A stretch of DNA of 18,723 bases. Source: JAAYYM01 sp964483395. GTDB lineage: Bacteria; Bacillota; Clostridia; Lachnospirales; Lachnospiraceae. Below are positions 8,038 to 15,800 of this stretch, piece by piece. The notes under the pieces are model-generated. The model had not been told where the DNA came from. It saw nothing but the letters and a program-made list of their open reading frames with translations, and did no database searches. Numbering within the stretch: position 1 is the first letter of the stretch; each line of letters begins with the position of its first letter. The stretch spans positions 1 to 18,723 of the forward strand of contig CAZABT010000045.1 of NCBI GenBank assembly GCA_964483395.1, given 5' to 3'. The translations under genes and the position numbers were made by a program.

Positions 8038-8889
8038 CTAGCCCTTAACCGCTCCACTCGTCATACCACTGATGATATATTTCTGCATAAAGATAAAGAT
8101 CAGTGCAACCGGAATGATTGTCACGACTGCAAAAGCTGTTAGATAACTCCATTTGGTTCCGTATTGTCCCATAAAGTTAAAGATGCCTGCCGTAATCGGT
8201 CTTTTCTCCTGATCCAGTATAAATGTCATGCCATAAGCCAAATCTCCCCATGCATAGAGGAAGGAAAAGATACCACAGACTACGACACCCGGCTTGGCAA
8301 TCGGTATCAAAACCCTGATAAATGCCGAAAATCTGGTACATCCGTCAATGTAGGCCGCCTCCTCCAGTTCCTTTGGGATTGAGCCAAAATAATTTTTCAG
8401 AATCAGTATGGAAAATGGAATTCCAATCGTTGCGTCTGCCAATATGGCCGCCGGATAAGTATTATACAGGTGCATATTGCGAAACATGATAAACAACGGA
8501 GTCAGCAATACAGAAACCGGCAGCATCTGTGTGACAAGAAAACACAGTATGATGAATCTTTTCCCTTTAAAATGATACTTCGCAATTCCATAAGATGCCG
8601 GTACAGCCAATACGATAGAAATCAGCATGGCACCGACAGCAATGACCAAGCTGTTGGCAAAAGACTGAAACATATTGAAGTCACCAACCTCAAGCTGTGC
8701 CATATAGGATTTCAGATTTAATATATGTGGCCAAAAAGTCGGCGGAATCTGAAAAATTTCTTTCTCAGTCTTTAAAGAGGTAACAATTACCCAGTACAGT
8801 GGAAACAACAACACACACAATAAGACAATGGAAACAGTGCAATACAGCACATTTTTCCTGCCTGTCATTTTCTCCTCATTTCCCATCAT
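8038..8889 (-). CDS. CUT1 sugar ABC transporter permease, MalG type
   Basis: A 283-residue inner-membrane permease of the MalG class, forming half of the channel of an oligosaccharide importer. About six hydrophobic segments are visible; the first is near residues 14-36. The EAA loop that contacts the ATPase is at about 174-201 (ELEEAAYIDGCTRF...PIAKPG) and is well conserved. The Gly/Trp-rich segment YAWGDLAYG near the C-terminal third is also typical of MalG proteins. The ATG overlaps the stop of the MalF-type gene in ATGA, with GGAGG five bases upstream. A second in-frame ATG follows at once and could serve equally well. It is co-transcribed with its partner. Confidence 0.92.
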   Translation of the reverse strand: MMGNEEKMTGRKNVLYCTVSIVLLCVLLFPLYWVIVTSLKTEKEIFQIPPTFWPHILNLKSYMAQLEVGDFNMFQSFANSLVIAVGAMLISIVLAVPASYGIAKYHFKGKRFIILCFLVTQMLPVSVLLTPLFIMFRNMHLYNTYPAAILADATIGIPFSILILKNYFGSIPKELEEAAYIDGCTRFSAFIRVLIPIAKPGVVVCGIFSFLYAWGDLAYGMTFILDQEKRPITAGIFNFMGQYGTKWSYLTAFAVVTIIPVALIFIFMQKYIISGMTSGAVKG

Positions 8890-9788
8890 GCTTCCTCCTC
8901 TGTATAAACAAATTTCAGATAAATCAAGCTGACCACCAGTAAAATAACAAACAATATATTGGCTACGGCCGCTCCCTTGCTGTACTTAAACATTTCAAAG
9001 GACAGCTTATAAGAATAGGTCGACAGCATATGGGTCGAATTAACCGGCCCGCCGCTCGTCATGACATAGACCAGATCATAAACTTTAAATGTATAAATGA
9101 AGCCCAATATCAAAACAGACTCAATCGTCGGTTTTAACAGCGGCAATGTAATCTTGAAAAAAGTTTGAACCTTTCCTGCCCCGTCGATAGAAGCACTCTC
9201 ATATAACTCCGTCGGAATGGTCGTTAAACCGGTCGCAATCAAAATCATGTTGAATGGAATGCCTATCCATATATTTGCAAATATCACCGCACTCATGGCT
9301 GTCTTTGTATTCGTCAGCCAGTCTATGTTTTGCGTAATGATTCCCATATTTTTCAAGAAAAAATTGATAATTCCAACATCCGTGCCAAACATAAACTTAA
9401 AGATTAATGCTGTCACCGTAATCGGTATCATCCATGGCATCATCAGCAAACCTCTGACGGGTTTTGAAAATTTGAAATTTTTATGAAAGAACAACGCCAG
9501 TGCAAATCCAATGACAAACTGAAATACCAGACACCCCACTGTAAAGATAAAGGTATTCCATATAGATGTTGTCAATACACCATCCTGCTGAAATAATTCT
9601 ATATAATTCTGTAACCCGATAAAGGGTTTTGTCTCTGCTTTTAACGTTTTAACTGTGACATCCTGAAAGCTTAAAATAAAATTACTGATAATCGGATATC
9701 CAACGAAATAAAGCATATATACAAATGCAGGTAATACAAATAAATACCCAATATTGTCATATCTGAAAAAACGCTTTATTTTGCTCAT
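8886..9788 (-). CDS. CUT1 sugar ABC transporter permease, MalF type
   Basis: A 300-residue membrane permease of the MalF/UgpA class. The N terminus is cytoplasmic and basic, and the first span is at about residues 12-32. The periplasmic-side loop with FIGLQNYIELF (56-66) is typical of the class. The EAA motif is at about 193-221 (TELYESASIDGAGKV...LPLLKP), and YVMTSGGPVNST near the C-terminal third is a further family hallmark. It lies 98 bases after the solute-binding protein gene, separated by a stem-loop, and overlaps the MalG-type gene by four bases. A short Shine-Dalgarno-like GGAGGTAAG precedes the ATG. The pair needs an ATPase that is not encoded in this window. Confidence 0.93.
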   Translation of the reverse strand: MSKIKRFFRYDNIGYLFVLPAFVYMLYFVGYPIISNFILSFQDVTVKTLKAETKPFIGLQNYIELFQQDGVLTTSIWNTFIFTVGCLVFQFVIGFALALFFHKNFKFSKPVRGLLMMPWMIPITVTALIFKFMFGTDVGIINFFLKNMGIITQNIDWLTNTKTAMSAVIFANIWIGIPFNMILIATGLTTIPTELYESASIDGAGKVQTFFKITLPLLKPTIESVLILGFIYTFKVYDLVYVMTSGGPVNSTHMLSTYSYKLSFEMFKYSKGAAVANILFVILLVVSLIYLKFVYTEEEA

Positions 9789-9814
9789 GTCTTACCTCCA
9801 TTTTTTTGCAAAAT

Positions 9815-9849
9815 GGGCAGGCCGCACAAAATGCATGTACTTCCTGCCC
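9815..9849 (-). promoter_or_regulatory. stem-loop between binding-protein and permease genes
   Basis: Minus-strand GGGCAGG pairs perfectly with CCTGCCC around a 21-base loop and is followed by ATTTTGCAAAAAAATGG. The T-run is too short and broken for a strong terminator. Such elements after binding-protein genes usually protect the upstream mRNA or act as partial attenuators, so that more binding protein than permease is made. That function is inferred here from position. Confidence 0.55.
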
Positions 9850-9886
9850 GATATATTACATCATCAATCTGTGTTTAAACTTGTCT

Positions 9887-11188
9887 TTATTGTCCGAGGA
9901 TTCCGTCAATCGTCGTCTGAGCTTTAGCTGCTGCATCCTCTGGTGTGCTTGCTCCCGTCATGACCTCATTGAAAGCGAGTGAAATGGCATCGGAAATGTC
10001 CGGCCACTCAGGCAACGGTCCTCTTGCCTGTGCATAATTCATTTCTTCTACAAAAGCTTCATATTGCGGATCACCTGTGAACTGTCCCTCTGCAATCGTT
10101 GAATCAGAAGAAATATAACCCATTGTATTCATCATATACAGACATTGATCCTTAGCTGTTGCATATTTCAAGAAATCAATCGCTGCATCCTCATTGCCGC
10201 CTGCAATGACTGCATAGTTTTCACCGCCGAGTCCTGATGCCTGCTTTGTATCCATCGGAATTGGTGCTACATTCCATTTCAGATCCGGGACTTCCTGACG
10301 CATAGTAGGAATCTGCCATGTTCCATTAATCATCATCGCAAGGTTGCCTGAGATAAACTGATTCATGGTATCGCCCTGTGTCCAGTTAATGGCTTCCTTG
10401 GTCATCGCGCCTGCATCTACAAGGTTCTTAACCGCGGTCAGTGCCTTGATTCCACCCTCGGAATTGATTTCATAAGAGGTTGCCCCCGTTGACCATACCC
10501 AAGGCAGGAAATTAAATGTTCCTTCCTCATTTTGCAGTGCACAGTGAGCAAAGCCTGATACTGTATCTGTCGTACATGCCTTAGCCACATCCAAAAGTTC
10601 ATCCCATGTTGTAGGAACTTCTTTTCCTGCTGCTTTCAGCATATCTTCATTATAGTAAAGTAATAGACAGTTGCTTCCGAATGGCACTCCATATAATTTA
10701 CCATCCAGTGTACAGGAATTTACCGGTCCGTCATAATAGGTGCTGACATCAAATTTATCTGTGATGTCTGCGAAGATACCCATTGCTGCGTAAGCAGCAT
10801 GATCCGGGTTGTCTAAGATAACCAGGTCAGGAAGTTCATCTGCTGAAGCTCCGATAGACAATTGTTTCTTAAAATCTGCAAACGGAACATACTTCGCTTC
10901 CACCGTCACGTTAGACTGAGAACCATTGTACTGCTGGATTAATGTATCAAGAGCTTTCTGCTGATTTTCACCCTCCCAGTAATACCAAATTGTCATATCA
11001 CCTGAAGCGGCGGTGGCATCCGCTGTATCCTCTACTGCCGATTCTGCTGCAGGTGTTTCTGTTTCGGCTGCCGGTGTTTCAACCGCTGCTTCTGCTGCAG
11101 GTGCCTCTGTGCTTGTTTTTGCACCACAGCCCGCAAGTAAAGCTGCTGCCATCGTTGTTGCCAATAATAACGCTACTAACTTCTTCAT
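9887..11188 (-). CDS. sugar ABC transporter solute-binding lipoprotein (CUT1)
   Basis: A 433-residue extracytoplasmic binding protein of the MalE/family-1 type. The lipoprotein signal peptide ends in the lipobox LLAGC, with C21 as the lipidated cysteine. An Ala/Glu/Thr/Pro-rich tether runs from about 22 to 65. The binding protein proper then starts at MTIWYYWEGENQQKALD. Typical family segments follow: PDLVILDNPDHAAYAAMGIF, LYGVPFGSNCLLLYYNEDML, PTTWDELLDVAKA and SGNLAMMINGTWQIP. The C terminus carries the usual EDAAAKAQTTIDGIL helix. AAGGAGG is placed well before the ATG. It is the first gene after the two-component pair and is very likely its main target. The ligand is probably an alpha-linked oligosaccharide, judging by the GH31 enzyme downstream. 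Confidence 0.94.
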   Translation of the reverse strand: MKKLVALLLATTMAAALLAGCGAKTSTEAPAAEAAVETPAAETETPAAESAVEDTADATAASGDMTIWYYWEGENQQKALDTLIQQYNGSQSNVTVEAKYVPFADFKKQLSIGASADELPDLVILDNPDHAAYAAMGIFADITDKFDVSTYYDGPVNSCTLDGKLYGVPFGSNCLLLYYNEDMLKAAGKEVPTTWDELLDVAKACTTDTVSGFAHCALQNEEGTFNFLPWVWSTGATSYEINSEGGIKALTAVKNLVDAGAMTKEAINWTQGDTMNQFISGNLAMMINGTWQIPTMRQEVPDLKWNVAPIPMDTKQASGLGGENYAVIAGGNEDAAIDFLKYATAKDQCLYMMNTMGYISSDSTIAEGQFTGDPQYEAFVEEMNYAQARGPLPEWPDISDAISLAFNEVMTGASTPEDAAAKAQTTIDGILGQ

Positions 11189-11206
11189 TTCGTTCCTCCT
11201 TATAAT

Positions 11207-11278
11207 GAATCATTCCAAACACCATTGTTTGTAGTTTCATCATATTGAATTTTCCAAAAACAAAAAATGGTATGATTC
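11207..11278 (-). promoter_or_regulatory. candidate regulated promoter of the sugar-uptake operon
   Basis: On the minus strand a good -10, TATGAT, lies at 11239-11244. The -35 position at 17 bases (11262-11267) is only TTTTTT, as expected for a promoter that needs an activator. A 7-base inverted pair, GAATCAT at 11207-11213 and ATGATTC at 11272-11278, flanks it. A smaller CAAAC-N6-GTTTG palindrome lies at 11216-11231. Either could be an operator for the YesN-type regulator, but neither has been tested. Confidence 0.4.
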
Positions 11279-11302
11279 TGAAAAAGGATAAATTATCTAA
11301 TC

Positions 11303-12841
11303 CTATTTATTTGTTCTTCTATAATCCGCCGGAAGCTGTCCTGTACTTTCCTTAAAAACCCTGCTGAAATACTTTGCATCCACATAGCCCACCTGATCAG
11401 CAATCTCATAGATCTTCATCTGCGTCCCAATCAGCAGTTCCTTTGCCTTCATGATTCTGTGCTCTCTCATATAGGCACTGAAATGAGTACCTGTTTCCCT
11501 GTGAAAAAGCGTGCCAAGATACTCCGGTGTTACATTCAGCTTCTGTGCGATTTCTTCCAATGTGATTCCTGCGTCATAAAACTCATTAATCATGCTCTGT
11601 GCACGCTTCACAAGCAGACTGTCTGTACTTCCCCGCACGGTTTCTCTCTGAATCAGGGAATGATAGAGCTGTTCCGATACCTCACGCAGTTCTATTGCAT
11701 TATGTGCTTCCATAATCGTTTGCAGAAGCTGCTGCTGTTCCAGTTCCTGATACCGTATCGCACCAATTTCCTTTGCCACATTAATGAGTGCCCACATAAA
11801 TCGTACATATGACTCCTTGATTTCCTTTGGTGCATAAATCTGTCCATCTCTGAAAAATTCATTAAACTGCCTAATACATTGAAGCACCTTGTCAAAATCA
11901 AATGCACACAATGCAACTTTTGCTCTGTTTTCCAGTTCAACAGGATAGGTACAGGCCATCGTCTGCACCTGTGTAATCTTTGGATAGGAAATCATAACGG
12001 TATCTCCGAACACAATATTCCAGTCCATATATCCTGCCAATAGCTGATAGCTTTCTCTCAACCGCGACATCTCCCCCGCATTGACCCAGCCATAACTATT
12101 CTGTTTCTGTGCCAGATCCCGCTTCTGCATCAATACAACATTCTGAAACCACCTCTCGGTAAGCTTTGCATCCTGATAGCCATACAGAAGCACCAATAAT
12201 GATTTCTTAATCGGAATCTCCGTGATACAATATCTGATTTCCCGATTCTCCGCAAGGACATACACAAGCTCTCTCTTTAGTTTTTCCAATCTCTCCTCAT
12301 AGGCATTTCCGAGATATACGATTAGTTCACAAAAATCCGTATCCTGATAAATTCCGTATTTGCTTCCCAGAAAATCCATAATGTCATCCTCGATTGTACC
12401 CGCGCCGAAGATAACATTGAACATAATATGCTCTAGACTGCCCAGTGAATCCGGGCTTTCCCGTTGCTCCTGCTCATACTGCATCTCAATATTCTTGATG
12501 GACTGTGCAAAATCCCCTACTACAATTGGTTTCAACAAATATTCGCTGACATTCAGCTTGATTGCCTTTTGTGCATAAGAAAACTCAGAATATGCACTCA
12601 GCACAATTGCCTTCGTTCTGCAATCACTCTCATGAATCACCGTCAGCATATCCAATCCATCCATGACCGGCATCTTGATATCCGTAATGACAAGTTCCGG
12701 CCTGTATTTCATAACCAGCTCCAGCCCTTCCTCTCCGTTTTCCGCCTCTCCGACCACCTCATGCCTCGGAAACATCTTGTGCAGCAGATTACGAATTCCC
12801 TCTCTGATTCGGATTTCATCTTCGACAATCACGATCTTCAT
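11303..12841 (-). CDS. YesN-type response regulator with AraC DNA-binding domain
   Basis: A 512-residue response regulator. The receiver domain occupies about residues 1-120, with the acidic pocket E7/D8, phosphoacceptor D54 (ITDIKMPVMDG), S82 and K104 (YLLKPI). A long central region of about 290 residues without a recognised motif follows, as is common in YesN proteins. The AraC-type double helix-turn-helix is at about 410-512 (LEEIAQKLNVTPEYLGTLF and IYEIADQVGYVDAKYFSRVF). Its ATG overlaps the kinase stop in ATGA, so the two are translated together. When phosphorylated by the kinase it should activate the binding-protein promoter 114 bases downstream. Assignment to the family is secure; the target and the inducer are inferred from context. 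Confidence 0.93.
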   Translation of the reverse strand: MKIVIVEDEIRIREGIRNLLHKMFPRHEVVGEAENGEEGLELVMKYRPELVITDIKMPVMDGLDMLTVIHESDCRTKAIVLSAYSEFSYAQKAIKLNVSEYLLKPIVVGDFAQSIKNIEMQYEQEQRESPDSLGSLEHIMFNVIFGAGTIEDDIMDFLGSKYGIYQDTDFCELIVYLGNAYEERLEKLKRELVYVLAENREIRYCITEIPIKKSLLVLLYGYQDAKLTERWFQNVVLMQKRDLAQKQNSYGWVNAGEMSRLRESYQLLAGYMDWNIVFGDTVMISYPKITQVQTMACTYPVELENRAKVALCAFDFDKVLQCIRQFNEFFRDGQIYAPKEIKESYVRFMWALINVAKEIGAIRYQELEQQQLLQTIMEAHNAIELREVSEQLYHSLIQRETVRGSTDSLLVKRAQSMINEFYDAGITLEEIAQKLNVTPEYLGTLFHRETGTHFSAYMREHRIMKAKELLIGTQMKIYEIADQVGYVDAKYFSRVFKESTGQLPADYRRTNK

Positions 12842-14679
12842 TGTTCAAGCGCCCCTTCCTCTATACAGATACTGACCTGCGTTCCTTGCATTTGTTTACT
12901 TGTTATGCTGATTGTCGCGGCTGTCCCATAGTACATCTCGATTCTGGAAATTGCATTCTGCAGACCGATATGCCTCTTGCTTTGCACCTCACGAAAGATT
13001 CTCTGATTGATTTCATTCAGATAATGTTCATCAATTCCCTTTCCATTATCCTCTATGACTATTTGAAGACTAGTATCCTGTAATGCCACGGAAATCGTCA
13101 GCTTATGAGGTCCCTCCACTCCTTCAAAGCCATGTAATATCGCATTTTCCACAAACGGCTGCAGCAACAGCTTGTGTATCTTTTTATCCAGTATCTCCGG
13201 CTCTACATGAATATCACATATAAATGCATTTTTCAGCCTTGTTTGCTGAAGAAAAACATATTTTTTAATCCATTCAATTTCATCCTTGATCAATACAATA
13301 CCGTTGCTGTTGTCAATCGCATAACGCAAAATCGTCGCCAGTGAACTGATGGCATTGCTGATTTCATATTCATCTTTATCAATCGCCATCCAATTGATGG
13401 TATCCAGTGTGTTATAGAGAAAATGCGGATTGATCTGGGATTCCAGCGCTGTAATCTCGGCATTCCTTTGGCGTATAGCTGCTTCCTTCTCATTTTCTGC
13501 TGATGTTTCCAGCTTTTCCAGCATACTGTTGAATTGCAGCGCTATATTTTCTACTTCGACCGGCATCTTCTGATCCATGTCGACACGCGCCACCAGTTCT
13601 CCGCCTCCTGCCTTTTTCATCGTCAGCATCAACTTTTTGAGAGAAGCCGTCAGCTGCGTTGTCAAAATCAGAATAATAACTGTAACCAGTGCAATAGACA
13701 GTACGGCTACCAATACCAGCATCTTCTGCTGCGCGGACAGCCGCTCGATTGCTCGGCTTTGATTAGAAACGTTTACAATATCCCAATTAAAATTATCATT
13801 ATGTTTGACATATACCGTCGTTTCTGCATTCCCGAACGGCTTCATTTGATCGATATAGTGCTGATATGCCTCTTTTCGCCCCTCCATGTCTGTCTGCTCA
13901 AAGGGAATCCTCTTTCCAATCTCCTTTGAATCTATATAAGACACAATCTGCCCTTTCTGATCTACCAGAAAATAGAAATGATTCATATCTTCATTGGCAC
14001 TGTTTTCTTTTGTCTGAGAAGTGCAGATTTCTTTCAGCAGCTCCTCATCAAGGCTGACCACAATCACACCGATTCTCTCATCCAGCTTCTTATAATTGAT
14101 AAGCCGATGGCTTAAATGAAACAGGTAATTTTCATTATTGGCAAAATCAGAAGCGTATTCTGTCGAAAACAGATGATATTGATTATCAGAAGAAATCAAT
14201 TCATACATTTTTTCCTGTGAATAACTGAAGGTATCCATCCATGAATTTTCCAAGGTTACAACCGTCAGCTGATCGCAATTAATGACCGCCCCGCTCTCGG
14301 TAATGACTGTAATGGAACGAATATATTCCTTGGAATTCAGTACAGCCCGCAAAATTCGTTTCATTTGATTGACTGTCACGGCAACATCCTCATTTCGATT
14401 CATCTTATAAGTCAGGTCAACCAGTTCATCATCTGTATAGAGCTGATACAATATATCCTCGTAGGAATCCAACCAGACGTTCAGACTCATGTTCATCTGT
14501 TCCAGATTGGTTGTTGTCAGTTCCTCAATGTTTTCCCGCAGGATACTGGCACTGTTATAGTAAGAAAAAAGATTCAAAATAATAATCGGCAGCACCGATG
14601 TTCCTATAAACGCAATCAGAAGACGCGTTCTCATACTGGTTTTTCTCTTCGGTTTATCATTCTTCTGCTTATGAAACAT
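12838..14679 (-). CDS. YesM-type sensor histidine kinase (HPK7/LytS-like)
   Basis: A 613-residue membrane sensor kinase. The first span is at about residues 19-41 and the second at about 319-341. Between them lies a sensor domain of about 275 residues, presumably a dCache-like fold facing outside. A HAMP linker follows (about 342-395). The phosphorylated histidine is H419 in INPHFLYNTLDTINW. The ATP-binding region shows the N box with N512 in LQPFVENAILHGF and the G box IEDNGKGID at about 542-550. GGAAGG precedes the ATG. The kinase reads first in the operon and overlaps its regulator. In known systems of this type the signal is usually an extracellular sugar, sometimes presented by the binding protein; which applies here cannot be told. 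Confidence 0.93.
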   Translation of the reverse strand: MFHKQKNDKPKRKTSMRTRLLIAFIGTSVLPIIILNLFSYYNSASILRENIEELTTTNLEQMNMSLNVWLDSYEDILYQLYTDDELVDLTYKMNRNEDVAVTVNQMKRILRAVLNSKEYIRSITVITESGAVINCDQLTVVTLENSWMDTFSYSQEKMYELISSDNQYHLFSTEYASDFANNENYLFHLSHRLINYKKLDERIGVIVVSLDEELLKEICTSQTKENSANEDMNHFYFLVDQKGQIVSYIDSKEIGKRIPFEQTDMEGRKEAYQHYIDQMKPFGNAETTVYVKHNDNFNWDIVNVSNQSRAIERLSAQQKMLVLVAVLSIALVTVIILILTTQLTASLKKLMLTMKKAGGGELVARVDMDQKMPVEVENIALQFNSMLEKLETSAENEKEAAIRQRNAEITALESQINPHFLYNTLDTINWMAIDKDEYEISNAISSLATILRYAIDNSNGIVLIKDEIEWIKKYVFLQQTRLKNAFICDIHVEPEILDKKIHKLLLQPFVENAILHGFEGVEGPHKLTISVALQDTSLQIVIEDNGKGIDEHYLNEINQRIFREVQSKRHIGLQNAISRIEMYYGTAATISITSKQMQGTQVSICIEEGALEQ

Positions 14680-14780
14680 GGCACCTTCCTTTCCTTATTT
14701 CCAGTATAAATGCTGTTTTCTCTGTCATGTAGGTGGAAATTCCTTAACAATGTAGATTTTTCTAAGCTGTTGTGCTTTCT

Positions 14781-14809
14781 ATTATAGTAAATGAAAACGC
14801 AGATTGAAA
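14781..14809 (-). promoter_or_regulatory. candidate promoter of the two-component operon
   Basis: Minus-strand TATAAT, a perfect -10, lies at 14781-14786. At 17 bases upstream is TTTCAA (14804-14809), a weak -35 that falls inside the terminator stem of the AraC gene. The leader to the kinase ATG would be about 95 bases. No other good promoter is seen in the 193-base gap. Confidence 0.5.
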
Positions 14810-14827
14810 TACTTCTTTCAATCTGCG
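14794..14827 (-). terminator. intrinsic terminator of the AraC/GyrI-like gene
   Basis: A perfect 12-base-pair stem, CGCAGATTGAAA with TTTCAATCTGCG, around a six-base loop (14810-14815). On the minus strand it is followed by TTTTCATTT. It lies 45 bases past the stop of the AraC gene and clearly closes that transcript. The palindrome itself would also form on the plus strand but lacks a T-tract there. Confidence 0.85.
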
Positions 14828-14872
14828 CCTGTATATTAACTCTCAATGATTTCAGATAAATGGCGGCAATCC

Positions 14873-15718
14873 CTATGCCTTCTTTACAGGAATCCACACC
14901 TCATAAACTGCATTCGTAGGGTCGGGATTCAGATATACCTCTACGTCCGGCCCATTATCATACTCATAGCCTGATGTCGGCAGCCATTCTGTCACAATGC
15001 GTCGCTCCAGCTCCTGCATGGACTGCGACGTACCGCTCCCTGAGAAGATTGCCCACGTAAAAGAGGGTACAACATATTCCTCAAATTCTTCTGTTTCCTG
15101 TGTGGTGACCACTGCAATAAAATAACGCCAGTTTTCAGCATCGTTGGTGGCACTGACCCCTAATACGCCCTTAGGCTCACTGTCCATCATGCCTGCCAGT
15201 TTGGGAAGGATACCCTCTGCCACTGCCTTTTGCCACATCTGCGGCACGATCTCAAAATTCTTTTCGATGTCATTTTGAAGCTTTGCTGCAATTCCGACAA
15301 TACGGAATGCTTCTTTCTTTTCAATTCTGTAATTCATTTCCTCTGATCCTTTCACGGTGATTTTGAAGCTGATCGGTGGAAATGCTCTCAGACTGATACC
15401 CTGCTCTCTTACGGCAGAGGGTGCAACTCCATGCACTCCCTGAAAGGCTCTGTTAAATGCCGTTGGAGAATTGTAACCATATTTCAGGGCAATGTCTAAC
15501 ACCTTATGTTCCGGATCCTGCAGTTCTGCAGCCGAAAGTGACATTCGCCTTCTGCGGATATATTCGGACAACGGAACATTCGCCATATAAGCAAACATTC
15601 TCTGAAAATGATAGGTGGAGCAGTATGCAATCTTCGCTACCTGCTCATAATCAATCTCCTCCGTAATATGCTCCTCGATGTAATTAATCGCCCGATTCAG
15701 TCTTTCAATCCATTCCAT
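14873..15718 (-). CDS. AraC-family regulator with GyrI-like effector-binding domain
   Basis: A 281-residue one-component regulator. The AraC-type double helix-turn-helix comes first, at about residues 8-106 (DYEQVAKIAYCSTYHFQRMF and VLDIALKYGYNSPTAFNRAF). A GyrI-like ligand-binding domain of about 150 residues starts near MNYRIEKKEAFRIVGIA and ends with EVYLNPDPTNAVYEVWIPVKK. Family members bind small organic, often cationic or aromatic, compounds and commonly control transporters or detoxification genes. The ATG follows GAGCTGAGGAAA, a moderate site. It has its own candidate promoter and a strong terminator, so it is a separate unit. Its target is unknown. The flavodoxin gene upstream, beyond the ATPase, is a plausible partner if the ATPase was inserted later. 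Confidence 0.92.
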   Translation of the reverse strand: MEWIERLNRAINYIEEHITEEIDYEQVAKIAYCSTYHFQRMFAYMANVPLSEYIRRRRMSLSAAELQDPEHKVLDIALKYGYNSPTAFNRAFQGVHGVAPSAVREQGISLRAFPPISFKITVKGSEEMNYRIEKKEAFRIVGIAAKLQNDIEKNFEIVPQMWQKAVAEGILPKLAGMMDSEPKGVLGVSATNDAENWRYFIAVVTTQETEEFEEYVVPSFTWAIFSGSGTSQSMQELERRIVTEWLPTSGYEYDNGPDVEVYLNPDPTNAVYEVWIPVKKA

Positions 15719-15739
15719 TTTCCTCAGCTCCTTGTCCTT

Positions 15740-15768
15740 ATTGTATTCTTGTGAAAGACCGCTGTCCT
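15740..15768 (-). promoter_or_regulatory. candidate promoter of the AraC/GyrI-like gene
   Basis: Minus-strand AGGACA (15763-15768, four of six bases matching the -35), a 17-base spacer, and TACAAT (15740-15745, five of six matching the -10). It lies between the ATPase stop and the AraC start and supports independent expression. Confidence 0.5.
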
Positions 15769-15793
15769 CTCATTTGATGCACGAAAATGAGAG
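15767..15793. repeat. inverted repeat after the AAA ATPase gene
   Basis: CTCTCATTT and AAATGAGAG form a perfect 9-base stem around a 9-base loop, eight bases past the ATPase stop. No T-tract follows on the minus strand (GACAGCGG instead), so it is not a standard terminator. Its end touches the -35 of the AraC gene, so it could be an operator or a rho-independent remnant. Confidence 0.5.
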
Positions 15794-15800
15794 CTTACTG

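Noticed and set aside
9972..9990. Catabolite-repression (cre)-like sequence TGAAAGCGAGTGAA
   Set aside because: It lies deep inside the binding-protein gene and its second half does not fit the cre consensus.
14631..14897. Minus-strand reading frame of 88 residues in the gap between the AraC and kinase genes
   Set aside because: It runs through the AraC-gene terminator and the kinase promoter, and overlaps both neighbouring genes in other frames.
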